Source of the DNA: Gemmatimonadales bacterium
Lineage (GTDB): Bacteria; Gemmatimonadota; Gemmatimonadetes; Palauibacterales; Palauibacteraceae
Length of the DNA: 64,000 bases
Assembly: GCA_030636765.1 (NCBI GenBank)
Contig: DAOVWI010000001.1
Span: forward strand, 20,355-84,354
Direction: 5' to 3'
In this document: positions 16,990 to 24,578 of the stretch, piece after piece
How the letters are laid out: every line of letters starts with the position of its first letter
Numbering within the stretch: the first letter of the stretch is position 1
Notes under the pieces: model-generated
Databases searched by the model: none
Told to the model about the DNA's origin: nothing
What the model saw: only the letters and a program-made list of their open reading frames with translations
Program-made: the position numbers and the translations under genes

Positions 16990-17135
16990 TTGGCCAGCGT
17001 CGGCACCGGCGGGCCGCCGGGGCACCGATCGTGCAAGCAGGGCGGCGGGGTTCCGGCTCGAATCGGGCCCTCCGCGTGCCGTGTGGGTGGAGACACGGCG
17101 GAACCGAAGGCCGTCAGCTGGGGTGATAGCAGCCT
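16990..17135 (+). other. Non-coding spacer before rseP
   Basis: These 146 bases complete the 487-bp gene-free gap between cdsA and rseP. They hold a possible stem-loop, GCCGTGT...ACACGGC (about 17079-17101), but no recognisable gene, no dxr remnant on either strand, and no clear promoter. A weak GGGTGA lies before the rseP ATG. Confidence 0.5.
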
Positions 17136-18221
17136 ATGATCATAACGATTCTGGCCACCATCTTGGTGCTCGGCGTTCTCATCTTCGTGCACGAGCTCGG
17201 TCATTTCGCGGCGGCGAAGGCCGTGGATATCGAGGTTCCGCGCTTCTCGCTCGGCCTGGGCCCGAAGCTGATCGGGTTCAAGAAGGGGGAGACCGAGTAT
17301 GTGATCTCGTGGTTCCCGCTCGGCGGCTACGTGAAGATGGCGGGGATGATCGAGGAGGAGGGGATCGGCGTGCTGGAGGGCGGGAAATCGGAGGGCCGGA
17401 CGCCCTCTCCTCGTGACTTCGACGCCAAGTCGCTGCCGGCCCGGACACTCGTGATCTCCGCCGGCGTCCTGATGAACTTTCTCTTCGCTGTCGTCGCTTT
17501 CATCGTCGTGGCCCGCGCCCAGGGCATGCAGCTTCCGCTGATTCAAGATGTCGTGGAGGACTCGCCGGCGGCGACGGCCGGCTTCCGGCCCGGAGACCTG
17601 ATTCTCACGGTGGAAGGCAACCGCATCCGGAGCTTCAACGAGCTCTCGCTGATGGTGAAGCAGAACCCGGAAAAACGGATCCGCATCGGCGTCGATCGCG
17701 CCGGCGAGCGCCTCACGCTCCAGGCCGTTCCCCGGAGCGTCCGGATCTGGAGCGACGTGATCAGAGATTCGGTCGAGATCGGGCAGCTGGGCGTGAGATC
17801 GGACCCAGGTGGCGGGTACCGGTCTCTCGGCTGGGGTGAAGCGATCGAGGAGGGCTCGTACCGCACCTGGTACTGGGTGCGCACGACCTTCGAGTTCCTG
17901 GGCCAGCTCGTGAGCGGGCAGAGCAGCGCCAAGGAGGTGGGCGGCCCGATCCTCATCGGCCAGCTGTCCGGCCAGGCGGCCCGCGCGGGCATCTGGCCGC
18001 TGCTGAGCTTCATGGCGATCATCAGCATCAACCTGGCGATCCTGAACCTGCTTCCCGTTCCCGTGCTCGATGGCGGCCACCTCACCTTCCTCGCTTTTGA
18101 GGCGGTGCGTGGCAGGGCGCTGAGCGCGGGTCAGCGTATCCGGCTGACCCAGGTGGGGATGGTGCTGATAGTCGGCCTGATGGTGTGGGTGATCACGAAC
18201 GACGTCCTGAGGCTCTTATAG
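17136..18221 (+). CDS. rseP: RseP-type site-2 metalloprotease
   Basis: Zinc protease that cuts membrane-spanning helices, for example of anti-sigma factors or remnant signal peptides. The 361-residue protein has the first helix with HELGH (H19, E20, H23), the SLGLGPKLIGF segment, the FPLGGYVKM loop, one PDZ domain (about 130-210) and the third zinc ligand in PVLDGGHL near residue 310. The single PDZ domain makes it shorter than E. coli RseP, which has two. Its last 6 bp overlap the convergent MBL-fold gene. No sigma or anti-sigma gene is nearby, so the substrate is unknown. Confidence 0.93.
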   Translation: MIITILATILVLGVLIFVHELGHFAAAKAVDIEVPRFSLGLGPKLIGFKKGETEYVISWFPLGGYVKMAGMIEEEGIGVLEGGKSEGRTPSPRDFDAKSLPARTLVISAGVLMNFLFAVVAFIVVARAQGMQLPLIQDVVEDSPAATAGFRPGDLILTVEGNRIRSFNELSLMVKQNPEKRIRIGVDRAGERLTLQAVPRSVRIWSDVIRDSVEIGQLGVRSDPGGGYRSLGWGEAIEEGSYRTWYWVRTTFEFLGQLVSGQSSAKEVGGPILIGQLSGQAARAGIWPLLSFMAIISINLAILNLLPVPVLDGGHLTFLAFEAVRGRALSAGQRIRLTQVGMVLIVGLMVWVITNDVLRLL

Positions 18222-19052
18222 CAGGTCGCTGAAGAGCTCGAACTGGCGACCGCCAGTGGCTCGATGCCGTAGAGCGCTCACGTCGTATAGCGGCGTCGGG
18301 CGCTCCTGCGTGGCCACGTCGATCAGCCCCCGGTATCCGGTGTCTGCCAGGGCGCCGACCACCGCCTCGCGCGCCAACCGTCCCTCGTTGCACTCCTCGC
18401 TCACGTGCGCCAGCAGGATTCCGCCCAACTCGGGGTGCAGCAGCTCGGCCGCGAGCTCCGCCGCCATCCGGTTCGAGAGGTGGCCGCGGCTGCCGCCGAT
18501 GCGCTCCTTCACTGGCCACGGGTAGGGTCCATCGCGCAGGAGCAGGTCGTCGTGGTTGGCCTCGAGGACCAGGAAGTGGCAGCCGCGAAGGGCGTCTCGC
18601 ACCGTTCCCGTCGGTCTGCCGAGATCCGTGGCGACGCCGACCTTGAGTCCTGTGGCGGAGTCGGTGAGCGTTACGGCCAACGGATCGGCGGCGTCGTGGC
18701 TCGTGAGAAACGCCCGGATCTCCAGGTTCCCGACGCTGAACGTCGTCTCGCGCTCGAAAGTTCGGATCTCCTCCTCGCCGGAGAGCAGGGCGCTGCAAAC
18801 CGTCGCCGTCCGGCGACTCATGTAGATCGGCCAGCCCCACCGGCGGGCGGCGACCCCGATGCCACGCGTGTGGTCCCGGTGCTCGTGCGTGACGACGATG
18901 GCCGCGATGCCCTCGGTCGCCACGTCGAGCATCGCCAGGCGCCGCCCGATCTGACGAGCGCTGAGACCGGCGTCCACGAGCACCCGCGTGCCGCCGCCTT
19001 CCACGAGGAGCGAGTTGCCCCGGCTGCCACTCCCGAGCGCGGCTACGCGCAC
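18216..19052 (-). CDS. MBL-fold metallo-hydrolase (YycJ-like)
   Basis: A 278-residue metallo-beta-lactamase-fold protein with VAALGSGSRGNSLLVE at the start, the metal site THEHRDH, LTSHDAADPLAVTL, DLGRPTG, LEANHD and RGHLSN. This set is typical of the YycJ/WalJ branch, proposed exo-nucleases linked to DNA repair or cell-wall coordination. GTG 19052 follows GAGGAAG, so it is chosen over a start 34 residues upstream that would overlap the next gene. The last residues, FSDLL, are encoded by a 15-bp match to the terminal repeat of the 16.7-kb element. It shares strand and probably transcript with the GlmU-like gene. Confidence 0.85.
   Translation of the reverse strand: MRVAALGSGSRGNSLLVEGGGTRVLVDAGLSARQIGRRLAMLDVATEGIAAIVVTHEHRDHTRGIGVAARRWGWPIYMSRRTATVCSALLSGEEEIRTFERETTFSVGNLEIRAFLTSHDAADPLAVTLTDSATGLKVGVATDLGRPTGTVRDALRGCHFLVLEANHDDLLLRDGPYPWPVKERIGGSRGHLSNRMAAELAAELLHPELGGILLAHVSEECNEGRLAREAVVGALADTGYRGLIDVATQERPTPLYDVSALRHRATGGRQFELFSDLL
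18221..18235 (+). repeat. Short match to the terminal repeat of the 16.7-kb element
   Basis: GCAGGTCGCTGAAGA here is identical for 15 bases to 16656-16670. It begins at the last base of the rseP stop and encodes, on the other strand, the C-terminal FSDLL of the MBL-fold protein. It could be chance, but its place at a gene end matches the other partial copies. Confidence 0.35.
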
Positions 19053-19077
19053 GCTTCCTCGGCTCGCCCGCCCCGGC

Positions 19078-20280
19078 TCATCCTCGCTGGGCCCGGCCGG
19101 CCTCCCAGACGGCCGACAACCAGGTGCGCTCGGCCTCGCCGAACCGGAGCCCACGGCGCTCTGCGGCCACGGCCGCCGTTCGCAGAAAGCCCTCCAGGCG
19201 GTGTTCGGTGGCCGAATCGCCCCAGCTGAAGGGCGGCATGAATCGCGGTGGGGATCCCCCGAACACGTTGGCGCCGCAGCCGAGCACGCTTCCGGTGCCG
19301 ATCAGCGTTCCGATCGCCGTCTTTACGTGGTCGCCGATCAGGCACCCGAGCTTCATCAGGCCGGTGTCGATCTCGCCGTTGGGTCCGGCAAGGCGGATCG
19401 ATCCGTACGTGTTCTTGAGGTCGCTGTTCGTGGTGAGCGCCCCGAGGTTCACCCACCGCCCGACGTAGGCGTGGCCGAGGAAGCCGTCGTGTGCCTTGTT
19501 CGTGTAGCCGAGCACCACGGTACCCTCGATCTCGCCGCGCAGGTAGCTGAAGGGACCGGCCGAGAGACCGGCGATCGAGCCCCCCAGAAGCCGGCTCGAG
19601 GGCCCTGCATACAGGGGTCCCGCGAGCCGGGCACCGGCCCTGACCTCGACGCCGCGATCGAGGCAGATCGGGCCGCTGCGCAGGTCGAACACGACCCCGG
19701 GCTCGATCTGGACGTCCGCGGCCAGAAGAAGCTCGGCGCTGCCTAGCCGCTGTCCGCGGGGCGAGCTGAGAGGTGGTCCGACTTCGACGGCGCCGGCTTC
19801 CAGATCCGCCCTCGTTCGCTCCGGAGACCGAACGATCAGATCCCACACGTGCTGCAGCACATCGCCCTCGATCTCCTGGGTCGCGCCCGGGATCGGAGCC
19901 GGCGCACTGAACCAGGAGGCATCCGGCCCATCCTCGCCTCCCGGGACGTACGCTCCGATCACGTCTTCGCCGATCCGGATCGTGGCGGCCGTCGGTGGTG
20001 GCTCGAAACGCTCGCCGGCTTCTGGGATCGCCCGGGCGCACAGGAAGAGGCGGTCTTCGGCTTTGTCGATCTCCTCGGCGGAAGCCGCGGGCGGCACGCC
20101 GGGCTCGCTGTAGGACGAGAGCCAGGGACGGGTGATCAGGCCGACGGCGGCGGCGCCTGCGAAGCGCTCCAGACGCTGGCGAAGCAGGAGCGCGCCGAAG
20201 AGCAGCTCGGAGCAGGGTCGCGAGAGGGCGAAGGGCTGCCAGGCGTCCGCCTGGCGGTCGTCGAAGATGTAAAGCCTCAC
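19078..20280 (-). CDS. GlmU-like sugar-phosphate nucleotidyltransferase/acyltransferase
   Basis: A 400-residue protein starting VRLYIFDDRQADAWQPFALS-, the N-terminus of the alternative GlmU family found in Bacteroidota and relatives, followed by TRPWLSSY. Its C-terminal part (about 220-380) is a left-handed beta-helix of hexapeptide repeats with GYTNKAHDGFLGHAYVG, NLGALTTNSDLKNTYG and KTAIGTLIGTGSVLG. The likely role is making UDP-N-acetylglucosamine or another nucleotide sugar. The classical GlmU GSGTRM-type loop is absent. GTG 20280 overlaps the stop of the guanylyltransferase gene by 4 bp. The long frame before it is antisense-like and not family-related. Confidence 0.82.
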   Translation of the reverse strand: MRLYIFDDRQADAWQPFALSRPCSELLFGALLLRQRLERFAGAAAVGLITRPWLSSYSEPGVPPAASAEEIDKAEDRLFLCARAIPEAGERFEPPPTAATIRIGEDVIGAYVPGGEDGPDASWFSAPAPIPGATQEIEGDVLQHVWDLIVRSPERTRADLEAGAVEVGPPLSSPRGQRLGSAELLLAADVQIEPGVVFDLRSGPICLDRGVEVRAGARLAGPLYAGPSSRLLGGSIAGLSAGPFSYLRGEIEGTVVLGYTNKAHDGFLGHAYVGRWVNLGALTTNSDLKNTYGSIRLAGPNGEIDTGLMKLGCLIGDHVKTAIGTLIGTGSVLGCGANVFGGSPPRFMPPFSWGDSATEHRLEGFLRTAAVAAERRGLRFGEAERTWLSAVWEAGRAQRG

Positions 20281-21308
20281 GCCTCCTCCGGTGAGTCGGT
20301 GGCCTCGAAAATCCGTTTCATGTCGGCCGCAGCCTCGCGCGTCGTGACGAACGTGTGGTCGCCGGAACGGACGACCACCAGGTCGTGCACGCCGAACAGC
20401 GTGACGCTCCCGTCCTCCGACCAGACGATGTTGTCGCCGCTGTCGACGAGGTCGACCGGGCCGAACACGATGTTCCCATCCCGGTCGGCCGGCCAGGTGC
20501 GGCGGAGCGCATTCCAGCCGCCGACATCGTCCCAGTCGAAGGAGGCGGTCACGACGCCGACCCGGCTCGCACGCTCCATCACCGCCACGTCGATCGTCAC
20601 ATGAGCGCATGCCTCGAAGAACCCGGCGGCTCCGTTCTCCAGGCGTTCGAGCGGGATCTCGGGGGCGAGCGTGCGGATCGCCGTGAGCAGGTCCGCAGCC
20701 CGCCAGATGAAGATTCCGCTGTTCCAGAGGTACTCCCCGGAATCGACGTACGCACGGGCCGTTTCCGGCGGAGGCTTCTCCACGAACTCGCCGGCGGCAA
20801 ACACACCCGGCGCCATCTCGGCCCCGAGCCGGACGTACCCGTAGCCGGTCTCGGGTCGGTCGGGCTCGATTCCCAGGCAGAAGAGACGCCCGCCTCCGGT
20901 CGCGGCTACCCCGCGAGCGATCGTGTCGAGGAACTCATCGAGCGGCTCGATCACGTGATCGGCGTGTAACGAGACCATGACCCCTTCGGGATCCCGCCCG
21001 GCGATGATGTGAGCCGCCCAGGCGAGTGCCGGTCCGGTGCCTCTCGCCTCGGGCTCCACTAGAAGGTTGGCCGGCTCGAGGTCGGGGAGCGCCTCCAGGA
21101 CGGGATCGACCAGGTGCGTCCCGAGGACAACGAGGACGCGCTCGGGCCCCGCGAGCGCCACCGCACGTGCGACGGCGTCGACGATGAGCGGGCGGTCGGT
21201 GCCGAGGGGGAGAAGCTGCTTCGGTCGCTCCGGACGCGAAGCGGGCCAGAAGCGCGATCCCACGCCGCCTGCCAGAACGACGGCGAACGGACGCTCGAGC
21301 TGGCTCAC
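20277..21308 (-). CDS. Mannose-1-phosphate guanylyltransferase
   Basis: Makes GDP-mannose from mannose 1-phosphate and GTP. The 343-residue protein has the nucleotide loop VVLAGGVGSRFWPASRPERP then KQLLPL, the SLHADHVI segment, ETGYGYVRLG, FVEKPPPETA, WNSGIFIWRA, and the late SFDWDDVGGWNAL, all typical of ManC/type II enzymes without the isomerase domain. GTG 21308 is used; the longer frame adds basic unrelated residues overlapping the promoter region. It is transcribed away from the lipoprotein gene and coupled to the GlmU-like gene, suggesting envelope polysaccharide precursor supply. Confidence 0.92.
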   Translation of the reverse strand: MSQLERPFAVVLAGGVGSRFWPASRPERPKQLLPLGTDRPLIVDAVARAVALAGPERVLVVLGTHLVDPVLEALPDLEPANLLVEPEARGTGPALAWAAHIIAGRDPEGVMVSLHADHVIEPLDEFLDTIARGVAATGGGRLFCLGIEPDRPETGYGYVRLGAEMAPGVFAAGEFVEKPPPETARAYVDSGEYLWNSGIFIWRAADLLTAIRTLAPEIPLERLENGAAGFFEACAHVTIDVAVMERASRVGVVTASFDWDDVGGWNALRRTWPADRDGNIVFGPVDLVDSGDNIVWSEDGSVTLFGVHDLVVVRSGDHTFVTTREAAADMKRIFEATDSPEEA

Positions 21309-21349
21309 TGGCTGTTCGTCTTCACGAGGCTCCTGTCGGCGGCGTCGGG

Positions 21350-21379
21350 AACGTACCGGCTCCGAGCATGGAGAGTCAA
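21350..21379 (-). promoter_or_regulatory. Promoter for the guanylyltransferase operon (predicted)
   Basis: On the minus strand TTGACT (21379-21374), 18 nt, then TACGTT (21355-21350), about 42 nt before the GTG start at 21308. With the plus-strand site at 21424 it forms a divergent promoter pair in this 201-bp spacer. Confidence 0.45.
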
Positions 21380-21423
21380 CCAACTCGCCCGGAAATCGCA
21401 AGCGAGGCAGCGACTTAGCTTGC

Positions 21424-21452
21424 TTGACCCGACGCTCGCCGCCGGGCATTTT
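21424..21452 (+). promoter_or_regulatory. Promoter for the lipoprotein-serS group (predicted)
   Basis: TTGACC (21424-21429), 17 nt, CATTTT (21447-21452), about 58 nt before the TTG start at 21510. The gene has a GGAGG ribosome-binding site, so this would be an ordinary leadered transcript. Confidence 0.45.
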
Positions 21453-21509
21453 CGAGCGAGTGGGCGTCATCAAAGAGCGATCGAGCTATCGGCAGCTTCG
21501 GGAGGATAC

Positions 21510-22061
21510 TTGAGACGTACATTTCGGCTGGTTACCGTTGGTGCGATCGCGTGGACGCTGTCCGGTTGCGGCAGCTCACCGATCGGCCTTCCCGTCCCGG
21601 ATGAACCGTCGGAATCCACCCTGGCGGACTTCTTCGTCGGGCCGCTGACGGGGCCCTCGGCCTTCAGCCTCATACTCCTGCGAGCGGTTCGAACCGACCA
21701 GACTCAGGACTGGGACTACGTTTTCGCGCTGGACGAGCAGGGCGTCGCCGAGCTGTTTCCGCGCGGCGCTGTTCTGGAGCCGCCATCCACGGCAGGCCTC
21801 CAGATCGTAGACGAGTCGTTCGACGATCTTACCGAGGCGCCCGAGTTCGGGTACGTGACCGACGCGCCCGTCCCGGTTCAGGTCGGGGACGTTCTCGCCG
21901 CGGTGAGCCAACGCCGGTGCGGCTCGTTCAACCTGCGTCGCTTCGGCAAGCTCGAGATTCTCGCGATCGATCGGGAGAGGGGCGAGGTAACGTTCAAGTG
22001 GTTGGCCAATCCGAACTGCGAGATCCGCTCTCTGGTGCCCGGAGAGGTGGGAGAACTCTGA
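21510..22061 (+). CDS. Predicted lipoprotein, function unknown
   Basis: A 183-residue protein with a lipoprotein signal peptide: basic MRRTFR, hydrophobic LVTVGAIAWTL, and lipobox LSGC with C20 as the lipidated residue. TTG 21510 is chosen because GGAGG lies 4 nt before it and the signal peptide starts at once; the open frame continues far upstream but overlaps the promoter region. The mature part is acidic and has no repeats or known motif; two further cysteines (CGSF and NPNCEI) near the end could form a disulfide. It is 31 nt before serS, so it may be co-transcribed. I do not recognise the family. Confidence 0.7.
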   Translation: MRRTFRLVTVGAIAWTLSGCGSSPIGLPVPDEPSESTLADFFVGPLTGPSAFSLILLRAVRTDQTQDWDYVFALDEQGVAELFPRGAVLEPPSTAGLQIVDESFDDLTEAPEFGYVTDAPVPVQVGDVLAAVSQRRCGSFNLRRFGKLEILAIDRERGEVTFKWLANPNCEIRSLVPGEVGEL

Positions 22062-22092
22062 CCGCGTCGGCTCCTGGACGTCCGTTCGCCAC

Positions 22093-23370
22093 ATGCTAGA
22101 CATCCGATACATCCGCGAGAAATCGGCGGAATGCCGGGAGCGACTCGCTGTCCGGGGCGATCCGGAGCTTGGGAGCCTTCTCGACGGCGCGCTGGCCCTC
22201 GATGTCAGGCGAAGGGAGCTGATCGGCCAGGTCGAGGTCCTGAAGGCGGAGCGGAACGAGCGCTCACGCGAGATCGGCGAGCGCAAGCGCCTCGGCGAGG
22301 ACGCGTCCGATCTGCTCGAGCCCATGCAGAAGGTGGCGGCTCGGATACGCGGACTGGATTCGGATCTCGCGGAGGTGGAAGCCGAGCTCGAGTCTCTCCT
22401 TCTCACGATCCCGAACGTGCCGCACGAGCGGGTCCCGCCGGGCGGCGAGGGAGAGGGGCAGGTCCTTCGCGAGTGGGGTGAGCCGCCCTCCTTCGATTTC
22501 GAGCCTCGTCCACACTGGGAGATCGGAAGCGCGCTCGGCATACTCGACATGGAACGTGGGGCGAAGCTGTCCGGATCCGGCTTTCCGCTGCTCGCCGGTG
22601 CCGGTGCCCGACTCCAGCGCGCTCTCGTGCAGCTGATGCTCGATACGCACGTGGAGGAGCACGGGTACACGGAGATAGCGCCGCCGTACCTCGTGAATCG
22701 CGAGTCCATGATGGCGACGGGCCATCTCCCGAAGTTCGAGGAGGACGCGTACCGCACCGATCCGGATGACCTGTTTCTCGTTCCGACGGCCGAGGTGCCC
22801 ATCACGAATCTGCATCGCGATGAGATCCTCGATGGAGAGTCGCTGCCGCGCGCGTACGTGGCCTACACGCCTTGTTTCCGCCGTGAGGCCGGGGCTGCCG
22901 GGCGCGAGACGAGAGGTCTTCTCCGGGTTCACCAGTTCGACAAGGTGGAGCTCGTCCGGCTCGTGGCTCCGGAGAGCTCGGATGACGCGCTCGAGGCTCT
23001 GACGGGACATGCCGAGCGGATCCTCGAGAGGCTCGAGCTCCCGTACCGACGTGTGTTGCTGCCGGGCGGCGATCTCGGCTTCGCCAACTACCTGACGTAC
23101 GATCTGGAGGTGTGGGCGGCGGGCGTTGGGGAGTGGCTCGAAGTGTCCAGCTGTTCGAGCTACGGCGATTATCAGGCGCGGCGTGCGAGCATCCGGTTTC
23201 GGCCGGGACCACGCGAGAAACCGGCCTTCGTGCACACCCTGAACGGGTCCGGACTGGCGCTCGCGCGCACGATCGTGGCTCTGTTGGAGAACGGCCAGCA
23301 GGGGGATGGCAGCGTCATCGTGCCGGCCGCGCTGCACTCTTACCTGGGAGCGGATCGGCTGGAATCGTGA
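22093..23370 (+). CDS. serS: Seryl-tRNA synthetase
   Basis: Charges tRNA-Ser. The 425-residue protein has the N-terminal antiparallel coiled coil (about 27-100) that contacts the tRNA long arm, then the class II core with TAEVPITNLHRDEIL, FRREAGAAGRETRGLLRVHQ (motif 2), EVSSCSSYGDYQARRAS and LNGSGLALARTIVALLEN (motif 3 region). The coil is shorter than in E. coli but within the normal range. Its TGA overlaps the GTG of the histidine kinase by 3 nt. Confidence 0.97.
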   Translation: MLDIRYIREKSAECRERLAVRGDPELGSLLDGALALDVRRRELIGQVEVLKAERNERSREIGERKRLGEDASDLLEPMQKVAARIRGLDSDLAEVEAELESLLLTIPNVPHERVPPGGEGEGQVLREWGEPPSFDFEPRPHWEIGSALGILDMERGAKLSGSGFPLLAGAGARLQRALVQLMLDTHVEEHGYTEIAPPYLVNRESMMATGHLPKFEEDAYRTDPDDLFLVPTAEVPITNLHRDEILDGESLPRAYVAYTPCFRREAGAAGRETRGLLRVHQFDKVELVRLVAPESSDDALEALTGHAERILERLELPYRRVLLPGGDLGFANYLTYDLEVWAAGVGEWLEVSSCSSYGDYQARRASIRFRPGPREKPAFVHTLNGSGLALARTIVALLENGQQGDGSVIVPAALHSYLGADRLES

Positions 23371-24578
23371 CCAGACGGATACTCCCGTACGCCATTGCGG
23401 TCGCCTTCGCGGCCGTGATCGTCTCCTTCCTCGTCTACACGCAGCAGATGGCACGCGCCATCCGAATGGACGCGACCGTGTTCAGCCGGATCTACGCCCT
23501 CACCTTCCAGGCCACGAGCGCACCCGACACGAAGGAGCAGCAGCGGCTCACCGACGAGATCCTCTTCGAGGTGCTGGGCGAGGTTGACCGTCTGGCGATC
23601 CCGGTCGTGGTGACGGACCTGGAGGGCACGCCCAGCTCCGTCGCGAACCTCCCGTTCGATGCGGACCTGCGGGATCCGGAAGGGATGGAACGGATTCGGC
23701 GCTACGTGGAGGAGCTGGATGCGCGCACGCCGGCGGTCACGGCGGCGGAGTACAACCTCCGGATCCACTTCGGAGAACCGATTTTCCTGCGGCGCCTGAG
23801 ATGGATCCCCTGGCTGCAGGCGTCGATCCTCTTCGTTCTCGTGGCGGGCGGTGCCTGGCTCGTCCTCGCATCGCTGCGAGGAGAGCGCGAACGCATCTGG
23901 TCGGCGATGGCGAGGGAGTCCGCTCACCAGATGGGGACGCCACTCAGCTCCCTCGTGGGGTGGCTCGAGCAGCTGGAGTTGGAGATCGAGCCGGGAGGCG
24001 CCTCTGTGGCTCCGGCGGTCCCTCCCGATCTCGTGGAGGAGATGAAGGCGGATACGGACCGACTGCTCAAGGTGTCGCGTCGTTTCGAGCTCATCGGACA
24101 GCACCCGAGGCTCGATGTCGTGGATGTCGGCGAGATCGCCCAGCGCCTTCGCCGCTACTTTCAGGCGCGCCTTCCGAGCCTCGGCAGCCGGGTGTCTCTG
24201 GAGGTCGATGTTGCTGCCGATGCTCCCGCAGTGTTGGGAAACGAGACGCTTCTGGAGTGGGCGCTGGAGAACCTCATCAAGAACGCGCTCGATGCTCTTG
24301 CCGGCCGGGAAGGCAAGGTCGTCGTGGAGTATGACGGCGTCCACTTCGAGCGCGCGGCCTTCCGGGTCCACGACACCGGTCCCGGGATCGCGGCGGGCGT
24401 CCGCAAGCGGATCTTCGAGATCGGTTTCACGACCAAGGAACGCGGGTGGGGCGTGGGACTCTCATTGGCGCGCCGCATCATCGAGGACATGCACGACGGC
24501 TCGATCGTGCTGGAGCACAGCGACTCGGGCGCCAGCTTCCGCATCGAGCTCCCGGTCGCGCAGCAGGGAGACGCGTGA
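23367..24578 (+). CDS. Orphan membrane histidine kinase
   Basis: A 403-residue sensor kinase: a first membrane helix (about 5-25), an extracytoplasmic region of about 120 residues, a second helix (about 148-168, WLQASILFVLVAGGAWLVLA), then the catalytic core. The H-box reads ESAHQMGTPLSSL with H187 as the phospho-acceptor, followed by NLIKNALDAL (N box), DTGPGI (G1) and GWGVGLSLARRI (G2). There is no HAMP, receiver or response-regulator gene nearby. GTG 23367 overlaps the serS stop, and its own stop overlaps the helicase start, so it is embedded in a housekeeping operon. Signal and partner are unknown. Confidence 0.88.
   Translation: MTRRILPYAIAVAFAAVIVSFLVYTQQMARAIRMDATVFSRIYALTFQATSAPDTKEQQRLTDEILFEVLGEVDRLAIPVVVTDLEGTPSSVANLPFDADLRDPEGMERIRRYVEELDARTPAVTAAEYNLRIHFGEPIFLRRLRWIPWLQASILFVLVAGGAWLVLASLRGERERIWSAMARESAHQMGTPLSSLVGWLEQLELEIEPGGASVAPAVPPDLVEEMKADTDRLLKVSRRFELIGQHPRLDVVDVGEIAQRLRRYFQARLPSLGSRVSLEVDVAADAPAVLGNETLLEWALENLIKNALDALAGREGKVVVEYDGVHFERAAFRVHDTGPGIAAGVRKRIFEIGFTTKERGWGVGLSLARRIIEDMHDGSIVLEHSDSGASFRIELPVAQQGDA

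Noticed and set aside
23112..23366. Upstream extension of the histidine kinase frame into serS
   Set aside because: The added residues are unlike a signal or sensor region and overlap the serS 3' end; GTG 23367 gives a proper membrane helix at once.
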